From assembly GCA_023228295.1 (NCBI GenBank), contig JALOBP010000012.1, positions 2,628 through 46,830 on the forward strand: a stretch of DNA of 44,203 nucleotides, written 5' to 3'. Position numbers and translations under genes: made by a program. Each line of letters begins with the position of its first letter. The first letter of the stretch is position 1. Shown here piece after piece: positions 29,789 through 38,900 of this stretch. The notes beneath the pieces were generated by a model. It did no database searches and was not told where the DNA came from. It was given only the letters and a program-made list of their open reading frames with translations. Source of the DNA: Methanoregula sp. Its GTDB lineage: Archaea > Halobacteriota > Methanomicrobia > Methanomicrobiales > Methanospirillaceae.

Positions 29789-31528
29789 ATGTACTCCGCC
29801 GCTCCCCATAAAGTCAAGATTACGGATACCACCCTCCGTGATGCACACCAGTCACTTATTGCCACACGACTCCGGACCGAGGATATGATTCCTCTGGCAC
29901 AGGGACTTGACACTTGCGGTTTTTTTTCCGTGGAAGCCTGGGGCGGGGCAACCTTTGACACGTCAATCCGGTTCTTAAACGATGATCCATGGGACCGCCT
30001 TTGCGATCTCAAAGCCGAACTGAAACACACGCCCATCCAGATGCTTCTCCGGGGCCAGAACCTTGTCGGCTACCGGCACTATTCCGATGACGTGGTCGAC
30101 AAGTTCGTTTCCGCAGCCCACAAGAATGGCGTGGATGTCTTCCGCGTTTTCGATGCGCTTAACGATATCCGGAATATGCAGCGGTCGATGGATCAGGTGA
30201 AAAAAGCCGGATCACACCTGCAGGGGACCATTTGCTACACCACAAGCCCGGTCCATAATACCAGCACCTTCATCGAGATGGCAAAAGAACTCGCCGCAAA
30301 GGATTGCGATTCCATCTGCATCAAGGACATGGCAGGGCTTATTATGCCCGAAGCGGCGCGGGAGCTTATCACCGGGATTAAGAAGGCTGTGGACATCCGG
30401 GTCTGCCTGCACAGCCATTCAACAAGCGGGATTGCACCGATGAGTTACCAGGCAGCGGTCGAAGCCGGTGTGGATATTCTCGATACGGCAATGTCGCCGT
30501 TCTCGATGGGCACATCCCAACCACCGACAGAGAGTGTTGTTGCTGCACTGAAAGGCACCCCTCATGATACCGGTATCGACCTCCTCCGGCTCCGGAATGT
30601 GCGCAATACCTGCCTGCAGATCCGGGAAAAATATGGCGGTTTAATCAACCCGATCTCAGAACGGGTTGATTCCGATGTCCTCATCTACCAGCTTCCTGGC
30701 GGTATGATCTCCAACATCGTTTCGCAATTACAGGAGCAGGATGCAATTAACCGCTGGGAGGAGGTTCTTGCGGAGGTTCCCCGCGTACGGGAAGATCTCG
30801 GCTACCCCCCGCTGGTCACACCGACCAGCCAGATTGTCGGGACACAGGCCGTCCTTAATGTACTCCTTGGCGGGGAACGCTACAAGAATGTCACCAAGGA
30901 AGTCAAGGATTATATCCATGGACTTTATGGTAAATCCCCGGCACCAGTCAATGAGAATATCCGCCATAAAATTATTGGGAATGACACGGTCATTACCGTT
31001 CGGCCTGCTGACCTGCTGGAGCCCTCGTACGAGAAGATGAAAGCTGAAGCAATAAAGGCGGGGCTTGTCAAAAAAGAGGAAGACATTCTTACGTACATCC
31101 TCTACCCGGCAGTTGCACCGGCGTTCCTGAAAGGTGAACGCACATGTGAACCCATGCCGGTAAAACAGCTGTCTGCGCAGCCCCCGTCAGATATCCCGGG
31201 CGAGATGGAGGTCGAGGTCGATGGGGAAGTGTTTAATGTCCGCATCGTCTCGATTGGCGGCAATAAAGTTGAAGTGGCGGGCGTGACACCGCAAAAGATC
31301 CCCCGGGGGGAGTTTGAAGGCGGGATCAAGAGCAACATACAGGGCATGGTTCTCAAGGTAAATGTCAGCAGGGGGTCAGTTGTCAAAAAAGGCGATACGC
31401 TCATTGTCCTTGAAGCAATGAAGATGGAGAATCCCATCCACAGTCCCGCTGAAGGGAAGGTTACCGAGATCTTTGTCGATACCGGGGATGTCGTCAAGAA
31501 TGGCGATGTTCTGCTGGTGGTGCAATGA
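29789..31528 (+). CDS. pycB: Pyruvate carboxylase subunit B (carboxyltransferase and biotin carrier)
   Basis: The 579-residue product has an aldolase-type TIM barrel with ITDTTLRDAHQSL (metal site), AWGGATFDTSIRFL, VCLHSHSTSGIAP with catalytic His, and the carbamylated Lys in CIKDMAGLI. A conserved middle domain follows, then a biotinyl domain with EAMKMENP, biotin on Lys545. It transfers CO2 from carboxybiotin to pyruvate to make oxaloacetate. Archaeal PycAB is split into two subunits as here. The ATG at 29789 follows GAGG; a GTG at 29768 is less likely. It must be biotinylated by the BirA encoded at 26196-27185. The stop overlaps pycA (ATGA). Confidence 0.95.
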   Translation: MYSAAPHKVKITDTTLRDAHQSLIATRLRTEDMIPLAQGLDTCGFFSVEAWGGATFDTSIRFLNDDPWDRLCDLKAELKHTPIQMLLRGQNLVGYRHYSDDVVDKFVSAAHKNGVDVFRVFDALNDIRNMQRSMDQVKKAGSHLQGTICYTTSPVHNTSTFIEMAKELAAKDCDSICIKDMAGLIMPEAARELITGIKKAVDIRVCLHSHSTSGIAPMSYQAAVEAGVDILDTAMSPFSMGTSQPPTESVVAALKGTPHDTGIDLLRLRNVRNTCLQIREKYGGLINPISERVDSDVLIYQLPGGMISNIVSQLQEQDAINRWEEVLAEVPRVREDLGYPPLVTPTSQIVGTQAVLNVLLGGERYKNVTKEVKDYIHGLYGKSPAPVNENIRHKIIGNDTVITVRPADLLEPSYEKMKAEAIKAGLVKKEEDILTYILYPAVAPAFLKGERTCEPMPVKQLSAQPPSDIPGEMEVEVDGEVFNVRIVSIGGNKVEVAGVTPQKIPRGEFEGGIKSNIQGMVLKVNVSRGSVVKKGDTLIVLEAMKMENPIHSPAEGKVTEIFVDTGDVVKNGDVLLVVQ

Positions 31529-33000
31529 AATATTTTGAAAAACTCCTTGTTGCAAACCGTGGCGAGATTGCGATCCGTATCATGCGGGCCTGCCGCGAGC
31601 TGGATATCGAGACGGTTGCAATCTATTCCACTGCCGACAAGAATGCACTCCACGTACGATACGCCGACGAGGCATTCCTGGTTGGAGAAGCCCACCCGTC
31701 CAAGAGCTACCTCAACATGGAGCGGATCATCGATATTGCCAGGAAGAGCGGCGCGAATGCCCTGCACCCAGGATACGGGTTCCTTGCCGAGAATGCGAAA
31801 TTTGCAAAACTCTGTCTTGAAGAGAATATCACCTTTGTCGGCCCGCGCTGGAAAACCATCAAAGCAATGGGGTCCAAGGTTGGCAGCAAGCAGATGATGC
31901 GGGAGAACGGTGTCCCGGTTGTTCCCGGTACCGACGGGGGCATAAAAAGTCTTGATGAAGCAAAAAAAGTTGCAGCAGAGATAGGATACCCGGTTATTGT
32001 GAAGGCAAGTGCCGGCGGCGGGGGTATCGGCATGCAGATCGTCAACGATGAGAAAGCCCTTGAGGAGGCAATATCAGCAAGCCAGCGGATCGCCCAGTCC
32101 GCATTCGGCGATGCCACGGTATTCATCGAGAAATATCTCGTCAAGCCCCGGCATATCGAGTTCCAGGTTTTTGCTGATGAGCATGGCAATTCTGTCCATC
32201 TCTTTGAGCGCGAATGTTCGATCCAGCGCCGTCACCAGAAGCTTGTTGAGGAAGCCCCGTCCCCGGTCATGACACCCGAACTCCGGGAGCGCATGGCGGA
32301 ATCTGCCCTGAAAGTCGTGAAGGCTTCGGATTACACGAATGCAGGGACGGTCGAGTTCCTCTACAGTAATGGGGACTATTACTTCATGGAGATGAATACC
32401 CGGCTCCAGGTCGAGCATACCATCACGGAATTCATCACGGGCGTTGATATTGTAAAACAACAGCTGGCTATTGCAGCCAGTGAACCCCTTTCTTTTGAAC
32501 AAGACGACCTCTCCATCAGGGGGCATGCCATCGAGTGCAGGATCAATGCCGAGGACCCGCTCAACAATTTCCAGGCAGATCCCGGTAAAATCGTGAGGTA
32601 CCGCTCTCCGGGAGGTCCGGGGATCAGGATCGACAGTGGCATTCATATGGGATATACCATCTCCCCGATTTACGATTCCATGATCTCCAAATTGTGCGCA
32701 TGGGACAGTACTCGCCCGGAAGCTATCATGCGCATGCGCAGGGCAATTTCCGAATACATCATTCTTGGTGTGAAGACTACCCTCCCGCTTCATTATGCCA
32801 TAATGAACAACCAGCAGTATATGGAAGGAAATACCCACACGCATTTCCTGCAGGAGGAACACATCATGGGCACGCTCGACCGGTACAAGCGTGACGAAGA
32901 GACGCGGATGCAGAACCTTGCCGGATCGTTTGACCCCGGGAAAAAAGTCGCCGCAATCACGGCGGTCGTCAACACGTACCTCCAGCAGAAAAAGAACTGA
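31525..33000 (+). CDS. pycA: Pyruvate carboxylase subunit A (biotin carboxylase)
   Basis: The 491-residue product begins MKYFEKLLVANRGEIAIRIM and has the biotin carboxylase ATP-grasp layout: VIVKASAGGGGIGMQIV (Gly-rich loop), HIEFQVFADEHGNSVHLFERECSIQRRHQK with catalytic residues, EMNTRLQVEHTITE, and the bicarbonate-binding Arg in RGHAIECRINAEDP. ATP plus bicarbonate carboxylates the biotin on PycB. Length and motifs are normal. The start overlaps the pycB stop by four bases. It ends the birA-bioY-ecf-pyc run. Confidence 0.96.
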   Translation: MKYFEKLLVANRGEIAIRIMRACRELDIETVAIYSTADKNALHVRYADEAFLVGEAHPSKSYLNMERIIDIARKSGANALHPGYGFLAENAKFAKLCLEENITFVGPRWKTIKAMGSKVGSKQMMRENGVPVVPGTDGGIKSLDEAKKVAAEIGYPVIVKASAGGGGIGMQIVNDEKALEEAISASQRIAQSAFGDATVFIEKYLVKPRHIEFQVFADEHGNSVHLFERECSIQRRHQKLVEEAPSPVMTPELRERMAESALKVVKASDYTNAGTVEFLYSNGDYYFMEMNTRLQVEHTITEFITGVDIVKQQLAIAASEPLSFEQDDLSIRGHAIECRINAEDPLNNFQADPGKIVRYRSPGGPGIRIDSGIHMGYTISPIYDSMISKLCAWDSTRPEAIMRMRRAISEYIILGVKTTLPLHYAIMNNQQYMEGNTHTHFLQEEHIMGTLDRYKRDEETRMQNLAGSFDPGKKVAAITAVVNTYLQQKKN

Positions 33001-33065
33001 TGTCCGAGGGAACTCTCATCAGAACCTTTAATAGTTTTTACTGCGTTTTTATTATGCACTTTTGT

Positions 33066-33179
33066 GCTGCGGTGGCCTAGCTGGTTAGGGCGCCAGACTC
33101 ATAGGGTCGAATAAGAGCGGATCCAACGTTCAGGCTTTGAGAGATCTGGAGATCGGGGGATCGTAACCCTCTCGCAGCA
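33066..33179 (+). tRNA. tRNA-Met (CAU), with a 40-nt intron
   Basis: Acceptor GCTGCGG (33066-33072) pairs with TCGCAGC (33172-33178), with one G-U pair; discriminator A at 33179. The D-arm is GCCT/GGGC, the anticodon stem CCAGA/TCTGG, loop CTCATA-A, anticodon CAT at 33100-33102. The intron, 33104-33143, sits between positions 37 and 38. The bulge-helix-bulge is canonical: CTCA pairs with TGAG near the 3' splice site, with 3-nt bulges TAG and AGA, each cut after the second base. The weak (no GGG/CCC) anticodon stem excludes the initiator. The T-loop reads ATCGTAA, with A54 and T58 exchanged from the usual T54/A58. No CCA is encoded. Elongator Met is favoured over Ile2 by similarity of the anticodon arm. 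Confidence 0.9.
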
Positions 33180-33331
33180 TTTTTTCTTCTTGACAGGTGA
33201 TTATTATTTCCAGGACAGCCCCTGCCACCCGGATGGGTTCTGGTTTAATTTTTTCGTTTTTTCCATTTATGTCAATAAATTTATCTGTTTTTTTATCCAA
33301 CTACCTATCACAAAAGGGAGAGTGAACAGGT

Positions 33332-33832
33332 TTGCTCCTTGAACAGGTTGCGGTTGGGTTATTCCAGCTCATAATTTCAATTATCTTTGCAGTTGCAGCA
33401 CTATATATCGGGTTTTCAGTACTGGGTAAGATAACCCGGGAATATGATGAAGAACAGGAGATCTCAAAAGGGAATGCAGCGGTTGGTATCATTGTCGCAG
33501 CAGTGTTTGTTGCAGTTGCCATCATCGTCCAGTCAGGGGTAGTCGGCGTGACGGTGGGTATAAACAAGGCACTGTATGCAGGAGCCCTGTCCCTCGACGG
33601 CCTGACCGCTATCGGTGTTGCGACGGTGCAGCTGATTCTGGGGATTGTTCTTGCTGTTGCTGCAATCTATCTTGCCCTGAATATTCTCGACCGCCTGACC
33701 GTGAACATTAATGAATTTGAAGAGATCAGGAAAGGAAATATTGCGGTTGCAATCAAGATGGCCGGCGTCATACTGGCAGTAGCATTGATCATCCAGTCCG
33801 GCGTTATCGGTATCACCGCAGCCCTGGGATAG
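33332..33832 (+). CDS. Membrane protein with two DUF350 repeats
   Basis: The 166-residue product is an internal duplication of two DUF350-like units: about residues 8-75 (LIISIIFAVAALYIGFSVLG ... EISKGNAAVGIIVAA) and 91-160 (LILGIVLAVAAIYLALNILD ... EIRKGNIAVAIKMAG). Each has two membrane helices and the cytosolic E-E-I-x-KGN-AV loop. The start is a TTG at 33332, since no in-frame ATG precedes or closely follows. The function of DUF350 is unknown. The gene follows tRNA-Met by 150 bp and is convergent with mmp10. Confidence 0.85.
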   Translation: MLLEQVAVGLFQLIISIIFAVAALYIGFSVLGKITREYDEEQEISKGNAAVGIIVAAVFVAVAIIVQSGVVGVTVGINKALYAGALSLDGLTAIGVATVQLILGIVLAVAAIYLALNILDRLTVNINEFEEIRKGNIAVAIKMAGVILAVALIIQSGVIGITAALG

Positions 33833-33857
33833 CCGGATCCAAACCCATATTTTTCCG

Positions 33858-35087
33858 TTATTCATTTCCGAACTGGTTGATAGTCCAGATTAACCGGGTA
33901 AAACCATCCATCTCCATTTCGAGAACCTGTTCACGGGTCATTCCCATGCTGGTCTCGGCATCGGCCGTAAGCATATCCGGACCACGGATCACACTGCGTT
34001 TTGTCCCGTCGCGTGAAAGGATCTCCTCTGCTTCGGCATCGTGTATGAATGCACGGCCGGGAATGATGACGGACGGTTCGAGCACTGACAGGTCAAGCGT
34101 GCGGATATCGTCGGCCGTGATCAGGCAGGCAATCTCTTTTTTTACCGGTACGACCGGCACCTTTGACCCGCAGGCAGAGAGGATCGTACCGATAAACGGC
34201 GTAGCGATGCTCCCGCTGATCACGCTCGCCCGTCTCAAGACCCGGGGGAGTTTTGCGATCAGGTCCGGTTCGTGGCGGATCGCAAATGGCGAGCCGAGCT
34301 CCGGGTCCCAGAGGGGAGTACCGGATATTTTCATGGTGAATTTTTTACTAAGGTCCGTGATAAGATCACGGAACGATTCTGCACTCTGGACGTTCTGCGT
34401 TTCCATGACGGGGCCGTTTCCAAGGATAAGCCCCTGATCGGCATTGTTCGCAAACCTCATCAGGATAAGGCCCTTTGCCCCCCGTTCCTGGAGCCACCGA
34501 CAGGTATCCTCCAGCACATCCCCGTCATTAACACCCGGGAGGACGACTGCTGCGGCGTACACGTCAACCGCCCCGCAGAGTTTTTCGAGGATCGCAAGTG
34601 AGGCCCCGGGGGTCGGGTCGTGCATGTACTTCGTCCGGAGTTCCGGGTCGGTGGCAAATACGGTGAATGAAATCTCCGAAAGGCCATTTTCGATAAGAAG
34701 ATCCGCGATTTTTGGATCGTCCCAGCCTTTCCCGCTCGTGTACCCGATATGGAGCGGGGCGTCCATGCTGCCGAGAAGCTCAATGAGTTCGCAAAACCGG
34801 GGATAGCAGCTCGGATCGCCACCGCCACTGATGGTCACCCTTGACAAGTCACCCTGTTTTGTCTGAAGATTTGCAAGGGTCTCATCTGCGATGGTCTTGA
34901 GATCCTTGAACCCGGAATATTCTTCCTTTACGCCACGGGTACAGTAATCGCAGCCTTTCTTGAAGGGGAGGCAATAGCGGCAGCCTAATGGCTGAACGCC
35001 CCGGACTTTCCTGAAATAGCAGTATTCGCAATAACCCCTGCAATTGATACCGGGGCTCCCGCCGATATCGACCGTCAGCTGTGCCAT
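33858..35087 (-). CDS. mmp10: Methanogenesis marker protein 10, MCR arginine C5-methyltransferase
   Basis: The 409-residue radical SAM protein has the Mmp10 form of the cluster motif: CRGYCEYC (C-x3-C-x2-C; Cys16, 20, 23), then a second Cys group GCRYC and GCDYC (Cys36, 39, 46, 49) for an additional iron-sulfur cluster. It also has the radical SAM GGGDPSCYP and GYTSGKGWDDP. In methanogens this enzyme C5-methylates an arginine near the active site of methyl-coenzyme M reductase, using cobalamin and SAM. Length is normal for the family. It is an indicator gene of methanogenesis and is monocistronic here, convergent with the DUF350 gene. Confidence 0.93.
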   Translation of the reverse strand: MAQLTVDIGGSPGINCRGYCEYCYFRKVRGVQPLGCRYCLPFKKGCDYCTRGVKEEYSGFKDLKTIADETLANLQTKQGDLSRVTISGGGDPSCYPRFCELIELLGSMDAPLHIGYTSGKGWDDPKIADLLIENGLSEISFTVFATDPELRTKYMHDPTPGASLAILEKLCGAVDVYAAAVVLPGVNDGDVLEDTCRWLQERGAKGLILMRFANNADQGLILGNGPVMETQNVQSAESFRDLITDLSKKFTMKISGTPLWDPELGSPFAIRHEPDLIAKLPRVLRRASVISGSIATPFIGTILSACGSKVPVVPVKKEIACLITADDIRTLDLSVLEPSVIIPGRAFIHDAEAEEILSRDGTKRSVIRGPDMLTADAETSMGMTREQVLEMEMDGFTRLIWTINQFGNE

Positions 35088-35267
35088 GTTGTGTAGTGGA
35101 TGATCGGTTTTGTTAGGTTTAATGTATTTGCAAAAAAACTGGTATCCGGCCCGCGAATTGAACCTGGTATGAAGTGAAATTCCACCCGTGCATTATTTCC
35201 GGGATCCTTGTGAAAAAATGACGATGAGCACCATCTTTTTTACCCTTTACAGTCCATGTAGTATGGC

Positions 35268-35340
35268 GCCTCAGTGGCTTAGTTGGCAGAGCGGCTGACT
35301 TGTAATCAGCAGGTCCCGTGTTCAAATCACGGCTGAGGCT
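35268..35340 (+). tRNA. tRNA-Thr (TGT anticodon)
   Basis: Acceptor GCCTCAG (35268-35274) pairs perfectly with CTGAGGC (35333-35339), discriminator T at 35340 as in archaeal tRNA-Thr. D-loop GCTTAGTTGGCAGAGC, anticodon arm GCTGA-CTTGTAA-TCAGC with TGT, T-arm CCGTG-TTCAAAT-CACGG. There is no intron and no encoded CCA. The T-loop is normal, unlike that of the tRNA-Met at 33066. Confidence 0.95.
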
Positions 35341-35454
35341 TTGTAGTATTCCGTCAAATTACAAGATCATTTCAAATCAACGAACAGGATGGCAACTACA
35401 TCCATGGCGCAGCCATTGTAATAAATCCATTGTGCAGGAGAACCCACTTTTTCC

Positions 35455-35856
35455 ATGAATACGCACCTGTTGTCCAGAGCTAAACATATTCGGGCGGATG
35501 GATGGCTTTGTGAACTCGTATCTATGAATCATTCCGATGATCCATTTTCTGATATCCACACATACCTTGTTTCTATCTCACCGAATATGACCCGGGCAAA
35601 TCATTACCATAAAAAAAAGGAGGAATGGATAGCTCCAACTGCCGGAATTATTGAGATTTCAACGGTTGATACGCGCACAAACAAAAAAGAGAAAATAGTC
35701 CTTGATACAAATACAGAAGAGTATTCAATAGTCCATATCCCCCCATATATTGCGCATTCATTGAAAAATATCGGGAATTGCCATGCGAGTGTTGTTGTAT
35801 TCAGTAAAACACCTGAAGACAAAACTGATACAATTCCTTTTGAGGTAGATGTATGA
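35455..35856 (+). CDS. WxcM-like cupin (sugar epimerase or isomerase type)
   Basis: The 133-residue product is a double-stranded beta-helix cupin: TRANHYHKKKEEWIAPTAG (metal-binding His pair and Glu), EYSIVHIPPYIAHSLKNIGN with the second His. It resembles the FdtA/WxcM ketoisomerase or dTDP-sugar epimerase families. It is the first gene of the glycan cluster and overlaps the aminotransferase (ATGA). The substrate is probably a UDP- or dTDP-linked keto sugar, inferred from context. The cluster DNA is more AT-rich than the left half of the window. Confidence 0.8.
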   Translation: MNTHLLSRAKHIRADGWLCELVSMNHSDDPFSDIHTYLVSISPNMTRANHYHKKKEEWIAPTAGIIEISTVDTRTNKKEKIVLDTNTEEYSIVHIPPYIAHSLKNIGNCHASVVVFSKTPEDKTDTIPFEVDV

Positions 35857-36980
35857 TACCCTACGGGCACCAGCTGATCGAGAAAGAAGATATCGAAGCA
35901 GTTATTGGAGTCCTTACCAGTGATTGGCTTACTACCGGACCATATATAGAAAAATTTGAAAAATCTCTCTGCGAATATACCGGCGCACACCATGCCATTG
36001 CGGTGAATAGTGCCACAAGCGCGCTCGATATTGCAGTACAAGCGCTTGAACTCCCCCCGGGGTCGGAAGTTATCAGTACCGCATTCACATTCGCTGCAAC
36101 CAACAATGCCCTGCTGTATAATGGCCTTAAGCCGGTTTTTGCAGATATCCTTGAGGATACCCGGAATATCGACCCCCAGGAAATCCGGAGAAAAATTACC
36201 CCATCCACTCGGGCAATTATGGTTGTGGATTACGCGGGTCATCCCTGCGACCTGAATGAAATTCGTGAGATAGCAGATGAACACGATCTCTACCTGATTG
36301 AAGATGCAGCTCATGCTCTCGGATCTACATACAATGGGAAAAAAATCGGCACTTTTTCAGATATTACCATTTTCAGTTTCCACCCGGTAAAACCAATAAC
36401 CACCGGTGAAGGGGGAGCTGCACTCACCAAAAATTCCGATCTGGCAGATAAGATGTACCTCTTAAGAAGTCATGGTGTAGTGAAACCGGGTAACCACACT
36501 ATCGATACAGGCCAATCATGGCAATATGATATGACTCATCTGGGAAGAAATTACCGGCTGACAGATATTCAGGCTGCCCTCGGCTTGTCCCAGATGAAAA
36601 AGCTCGATTTGTTTATCAGGAAACGAAATGAACTTGCAGATCAGTACCAGAAAGAATTGAGTGAGGTTCCATTCATCCAGCTTCCTCAAACCAGAAAAGG
36701 TATCATTCACGGGTGGCACCTTTATACCCTGCTTGTCCATGATATCGACCGGAACCGATTCTTTGCATACATGCGGGAGAAGGGAATTGGCGTGAATGTC
36801 CACTACATCCCAACATACCGGTTCTCATATTACCTGAACCATTTGCCGCAAAAATTCATGGACTACCCGGTCACGGAGGACGTCTTCAGCCGTATAATCA
36901 CACTTCCACTCCATCCAGGGATGAGCAAAACTGATACGAATAAGGTAATCGATTCGGTGATTACCTATAACCAGAAATAA
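35853..36980 (+). CDS. pseC: DegT/DnrJ/EryC1 sugar aminotransferase, PseC-like
   Basis: The 375-residue product is a PLP-dependent aminotransferase with NSATSALDIAVQAL, DYAGHPCDL, EDAAHALGSTYNGKKIG and the Lys for PLP in SFHPVKPITTGEGG. The layout matches PseC and related nucleotide-sugar 4-aminotransferases (MIPYGHQLIEKEDIEAV at the N-terminus). In the pseudaminic acid pathway PseC aminates UDP-4-keto-6-deoxy-L-AltNAc. PseF- and PseI-like genes in the same cluster support the assignment, but other DegT substrates cannot be excluded. The start overlaps the cupin gene by four bases. Confidence 0.8.
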   Translation: MIPYGHQLIEKEDIEAVIGVLTSDWLTTGPYIEKFEKSLCEYTGAHHAIAVNSATSALDIAVQALELPPGSEVISTAFTFAATNNALLYNGLKPVFADILEDTRNIDPQEIRRKITPSTRAIMVVDYAGHPCDLNEIREIADEHDLYLIEDAAHALGSTYNGKKIGTFSDITIFSFHPVKPITTGEGGAALTKNSDLADKMYLLRSHGVVKPGNHTIDTGQSWQYDMTHLGRNYRLTDIQAALGLSQMKKLDLFIRKRNELADQYQKELSEVPFIQLPQTRKGIIHGWHLYTLLVHDIDRNRFFAYMREKGIGVNVHYIPTYRFSYYLNHLPQKFMDYPVTEDVFSRIITLPLHPGMSKTDTNKVIDSVITYNQK

Positions 36981-37016
36981 CAAATGCACGATTATTGAGT
37001 TCTTTACAGGTGGCAC

Positions 37017-38819
37017 ATGAAAATCGATAGCGAAAATATTCAGACAATAATCTTTTTTTTAAAACCGTACAAACTCCATCTCGTACTCCTTTTTTTCCTT
37101 GGCATTTTAATGGCAGTTTTTGATTTCATCAATATCGCTCTTTTATACCCGATATTATCCATCAGTACAAACCAGTCATACCACCCGGACAATGTATTCT
37201 ATAATTTTATTTTTTATCTTGATTCTCTCTGTTCAACGATCCTGAATATCCATGATCCGCTGATTTCATCATGTATCCTGTTTATCGGATTTGCCATTCT
37301 CTCATTTTTCTTCGGCCTGCTCTATATCCTGCTCTCACTACAAATCACAACAAAAATTACCATTGAGAATAAAAAGAAAATTTTTGAAAAGCAGAATCAG
37401 GCGGATTACCAGTATTACCTTGACCATAAACAGGGAGATTTGATCTATAAAACCACGCGGGCACCCGCATTCATTGCAGAGGTATTTAACAACCTCACGA
37501 AAATGAGCATTGATATCATCCTATCAATCTCAACAATTATCCTTCTTCTCTCCATCTCGTTCAAAGGTTCGCTCATCCTCCTTTGTGCCGGCGCCGGGTA
37601 TTATTCCATGACCCGGTATCTGAGCCTGAAAGTATCGTATATTACCGGAACCGGGAGGTATAAGGCAAGCCAGCAGGAAAATGTTATCCTGAATGAATTC
37701 ATCAATGGAATCAAACAGATCAAAGTCTATGGTGTAGCACAACGGTGGAAACGACAATATGACGAGACCATTGATGAGTTCTGGAAATTATGGCGAAAAG
37801 ACAGCTTCTGGTTACAGGTACCGGCTCTTCTGCTCTATCTCTGCATATTCGTTGCGATTGGCGTCGTTGTAATAATTATCAAGTTGTTTTATCCACTTGA
37901 TTTCTTAACGTACCTGCCGATTCTTGGTACATTTGCCCTCGCAATCCTCAAACTGCTGCCCCGCCTTGCAAATTTCGGGAACTACCAGATGGGGATCATG
38001 AGTGCGTTACCCAACCTGAAAATTGTCCAAACGGTTCTGGAAGATCCGACATATGTGAACGTGAAAAACGGGACACTCCCGTTCCATACAAAAAAACCTG
38101 ACATAGTAATCAACAATATAACATTCGGCTATCTGAATCGCGAGCCCATTTTCACCGGCCTGTCATTGCAAATTGATGCGGGAAAGACCACTGCACTTGT
38201 AGGCGCATCCGGATCAGGAAAATCCACGATCATTGACCTCATCCTCAGAATGTATGATGTGGAAAAAGGGGAAATCCTTATAGATTCTGTTGATATCAGG
38301 AACTTTGACATCAACACACTCCATGAAAAAATGGGATTTGTAAGCCAGGAAACATTCATTTACAATGCGTCAATTCAGGATAACATCGCATTCGGGCGCG
38401 ATTATCCTAAAGAGAAGATCATCGAAGCAGCAAAACAGGCAAATATTCACGATATGATCTCGCAACTGCCCCAGCAGTACGATACTCCGGTTGGAGATCG
38501 GGGGATCAAGTTGTCCGGGGGGGAAAGGCAACGTATCGCAATAGCCCGTGCGATCATCGGTGATCCTGAACTGCTCATCCTCGATGAAGCTACAAGTTCG
38601 CTTGACAATGTATCTGAAAGAAGTGTCCAGGATGCCATCAACAATGTTGCAAAAAAATGCACGACCATCATCGTGGCTCACCGGTTATCAACGGTGAGGG
38701 ACGCAGATATTATTTATGTTCTGGAGAACGGTAAAATCATTGAGAGTGGTACTCACGATCAACTCATGGGCCGGAAAAGTAAGTACTGGGAGATGTATAC
38801 ACGGCAGGTTAACGTATGA
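37017..38819 (+). CDS. ABC exporter, fused membrane and ATPase domains (flippase type)
   Basis: The 600-residue product has six N-terminal membrane helices (about residues 20-300) and a C-terminal ATPase domain: Walker A GASGSGKS (about 395), Q-loop VSQETF, signature LSGGERQR (about 498), Walker B LLILDEATSSLD and H-loop AHRLST. All motifs are canonical. The family is MsbA/PglK-like and flips lipid-linked sugars. It lies within the glycan cluster and should export the lipid-linked oligosaccharide built there. A ribosome-binding site AGGTGG precedes the ATG. Confidence 0.9.
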   Translation: MKIDSENIQTIIFFLKPYKLHLVLLFFLGILMAVFDFINIALLYPILSISTNQSYHPDNVFYNFIFYLDSLCSTILNIHDPLISSCILFIGFAILSFFFGLLYILLSLQITTKITIENKKKIFEKQNQADYQYYLDHKQGDLIYKTTRAPAFIAEVFNNLTKMSIDIILSISTIILLLSISFKGSLILLCAGAGYYSMTRYLSLKVSYITGTGRYKASQQENVILNEFINGIKQIKVYGVAQRWKRQYDETIDEFWKLWRKDSFWLQVPALLLYLCIFVAIGVVVIIIKLFYPLDFLTYLPILGTFALAILKLLPRLANFGNYQMGIMSALPNLKIVQTVLEDPTYVNVKNGTLPFHTKKPDIVINNITFGYLNREPIFTGLSLQIDAGKTTALVGASGSGKSTIIDLILRMYDVEKGEILIDSVDIRNFDINTLHEKMGFVSQETFIYNASIQDNIAFGRDYPKEKIIEAAKQANIHDMISQLPQQYDTPVGDRGIKLSGGERQRIAIARAIIGDPELLILDEATSSLDNVSERSVQDAINNVAKKCTTIIVAHRLSTVRDADIIYVLENGKIIESGTHDQLMGRKSKYWEMYTRQVNV

Positions 38820-38900
38820 CAGCAATCATGAGAAAAAGACAATCAGGATGTCTCCATCGAACCTACACCATGGAAAAATCACTATGGATGTGAATGAAAG

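Noticed and set aside
33066..33179. Initiator tRNA-Met
   Set aside because: The anticodon stem CCAGA/TCTGG lacks the three G-C pairs typical of initiators; the anticodon arm matches elongator Met.
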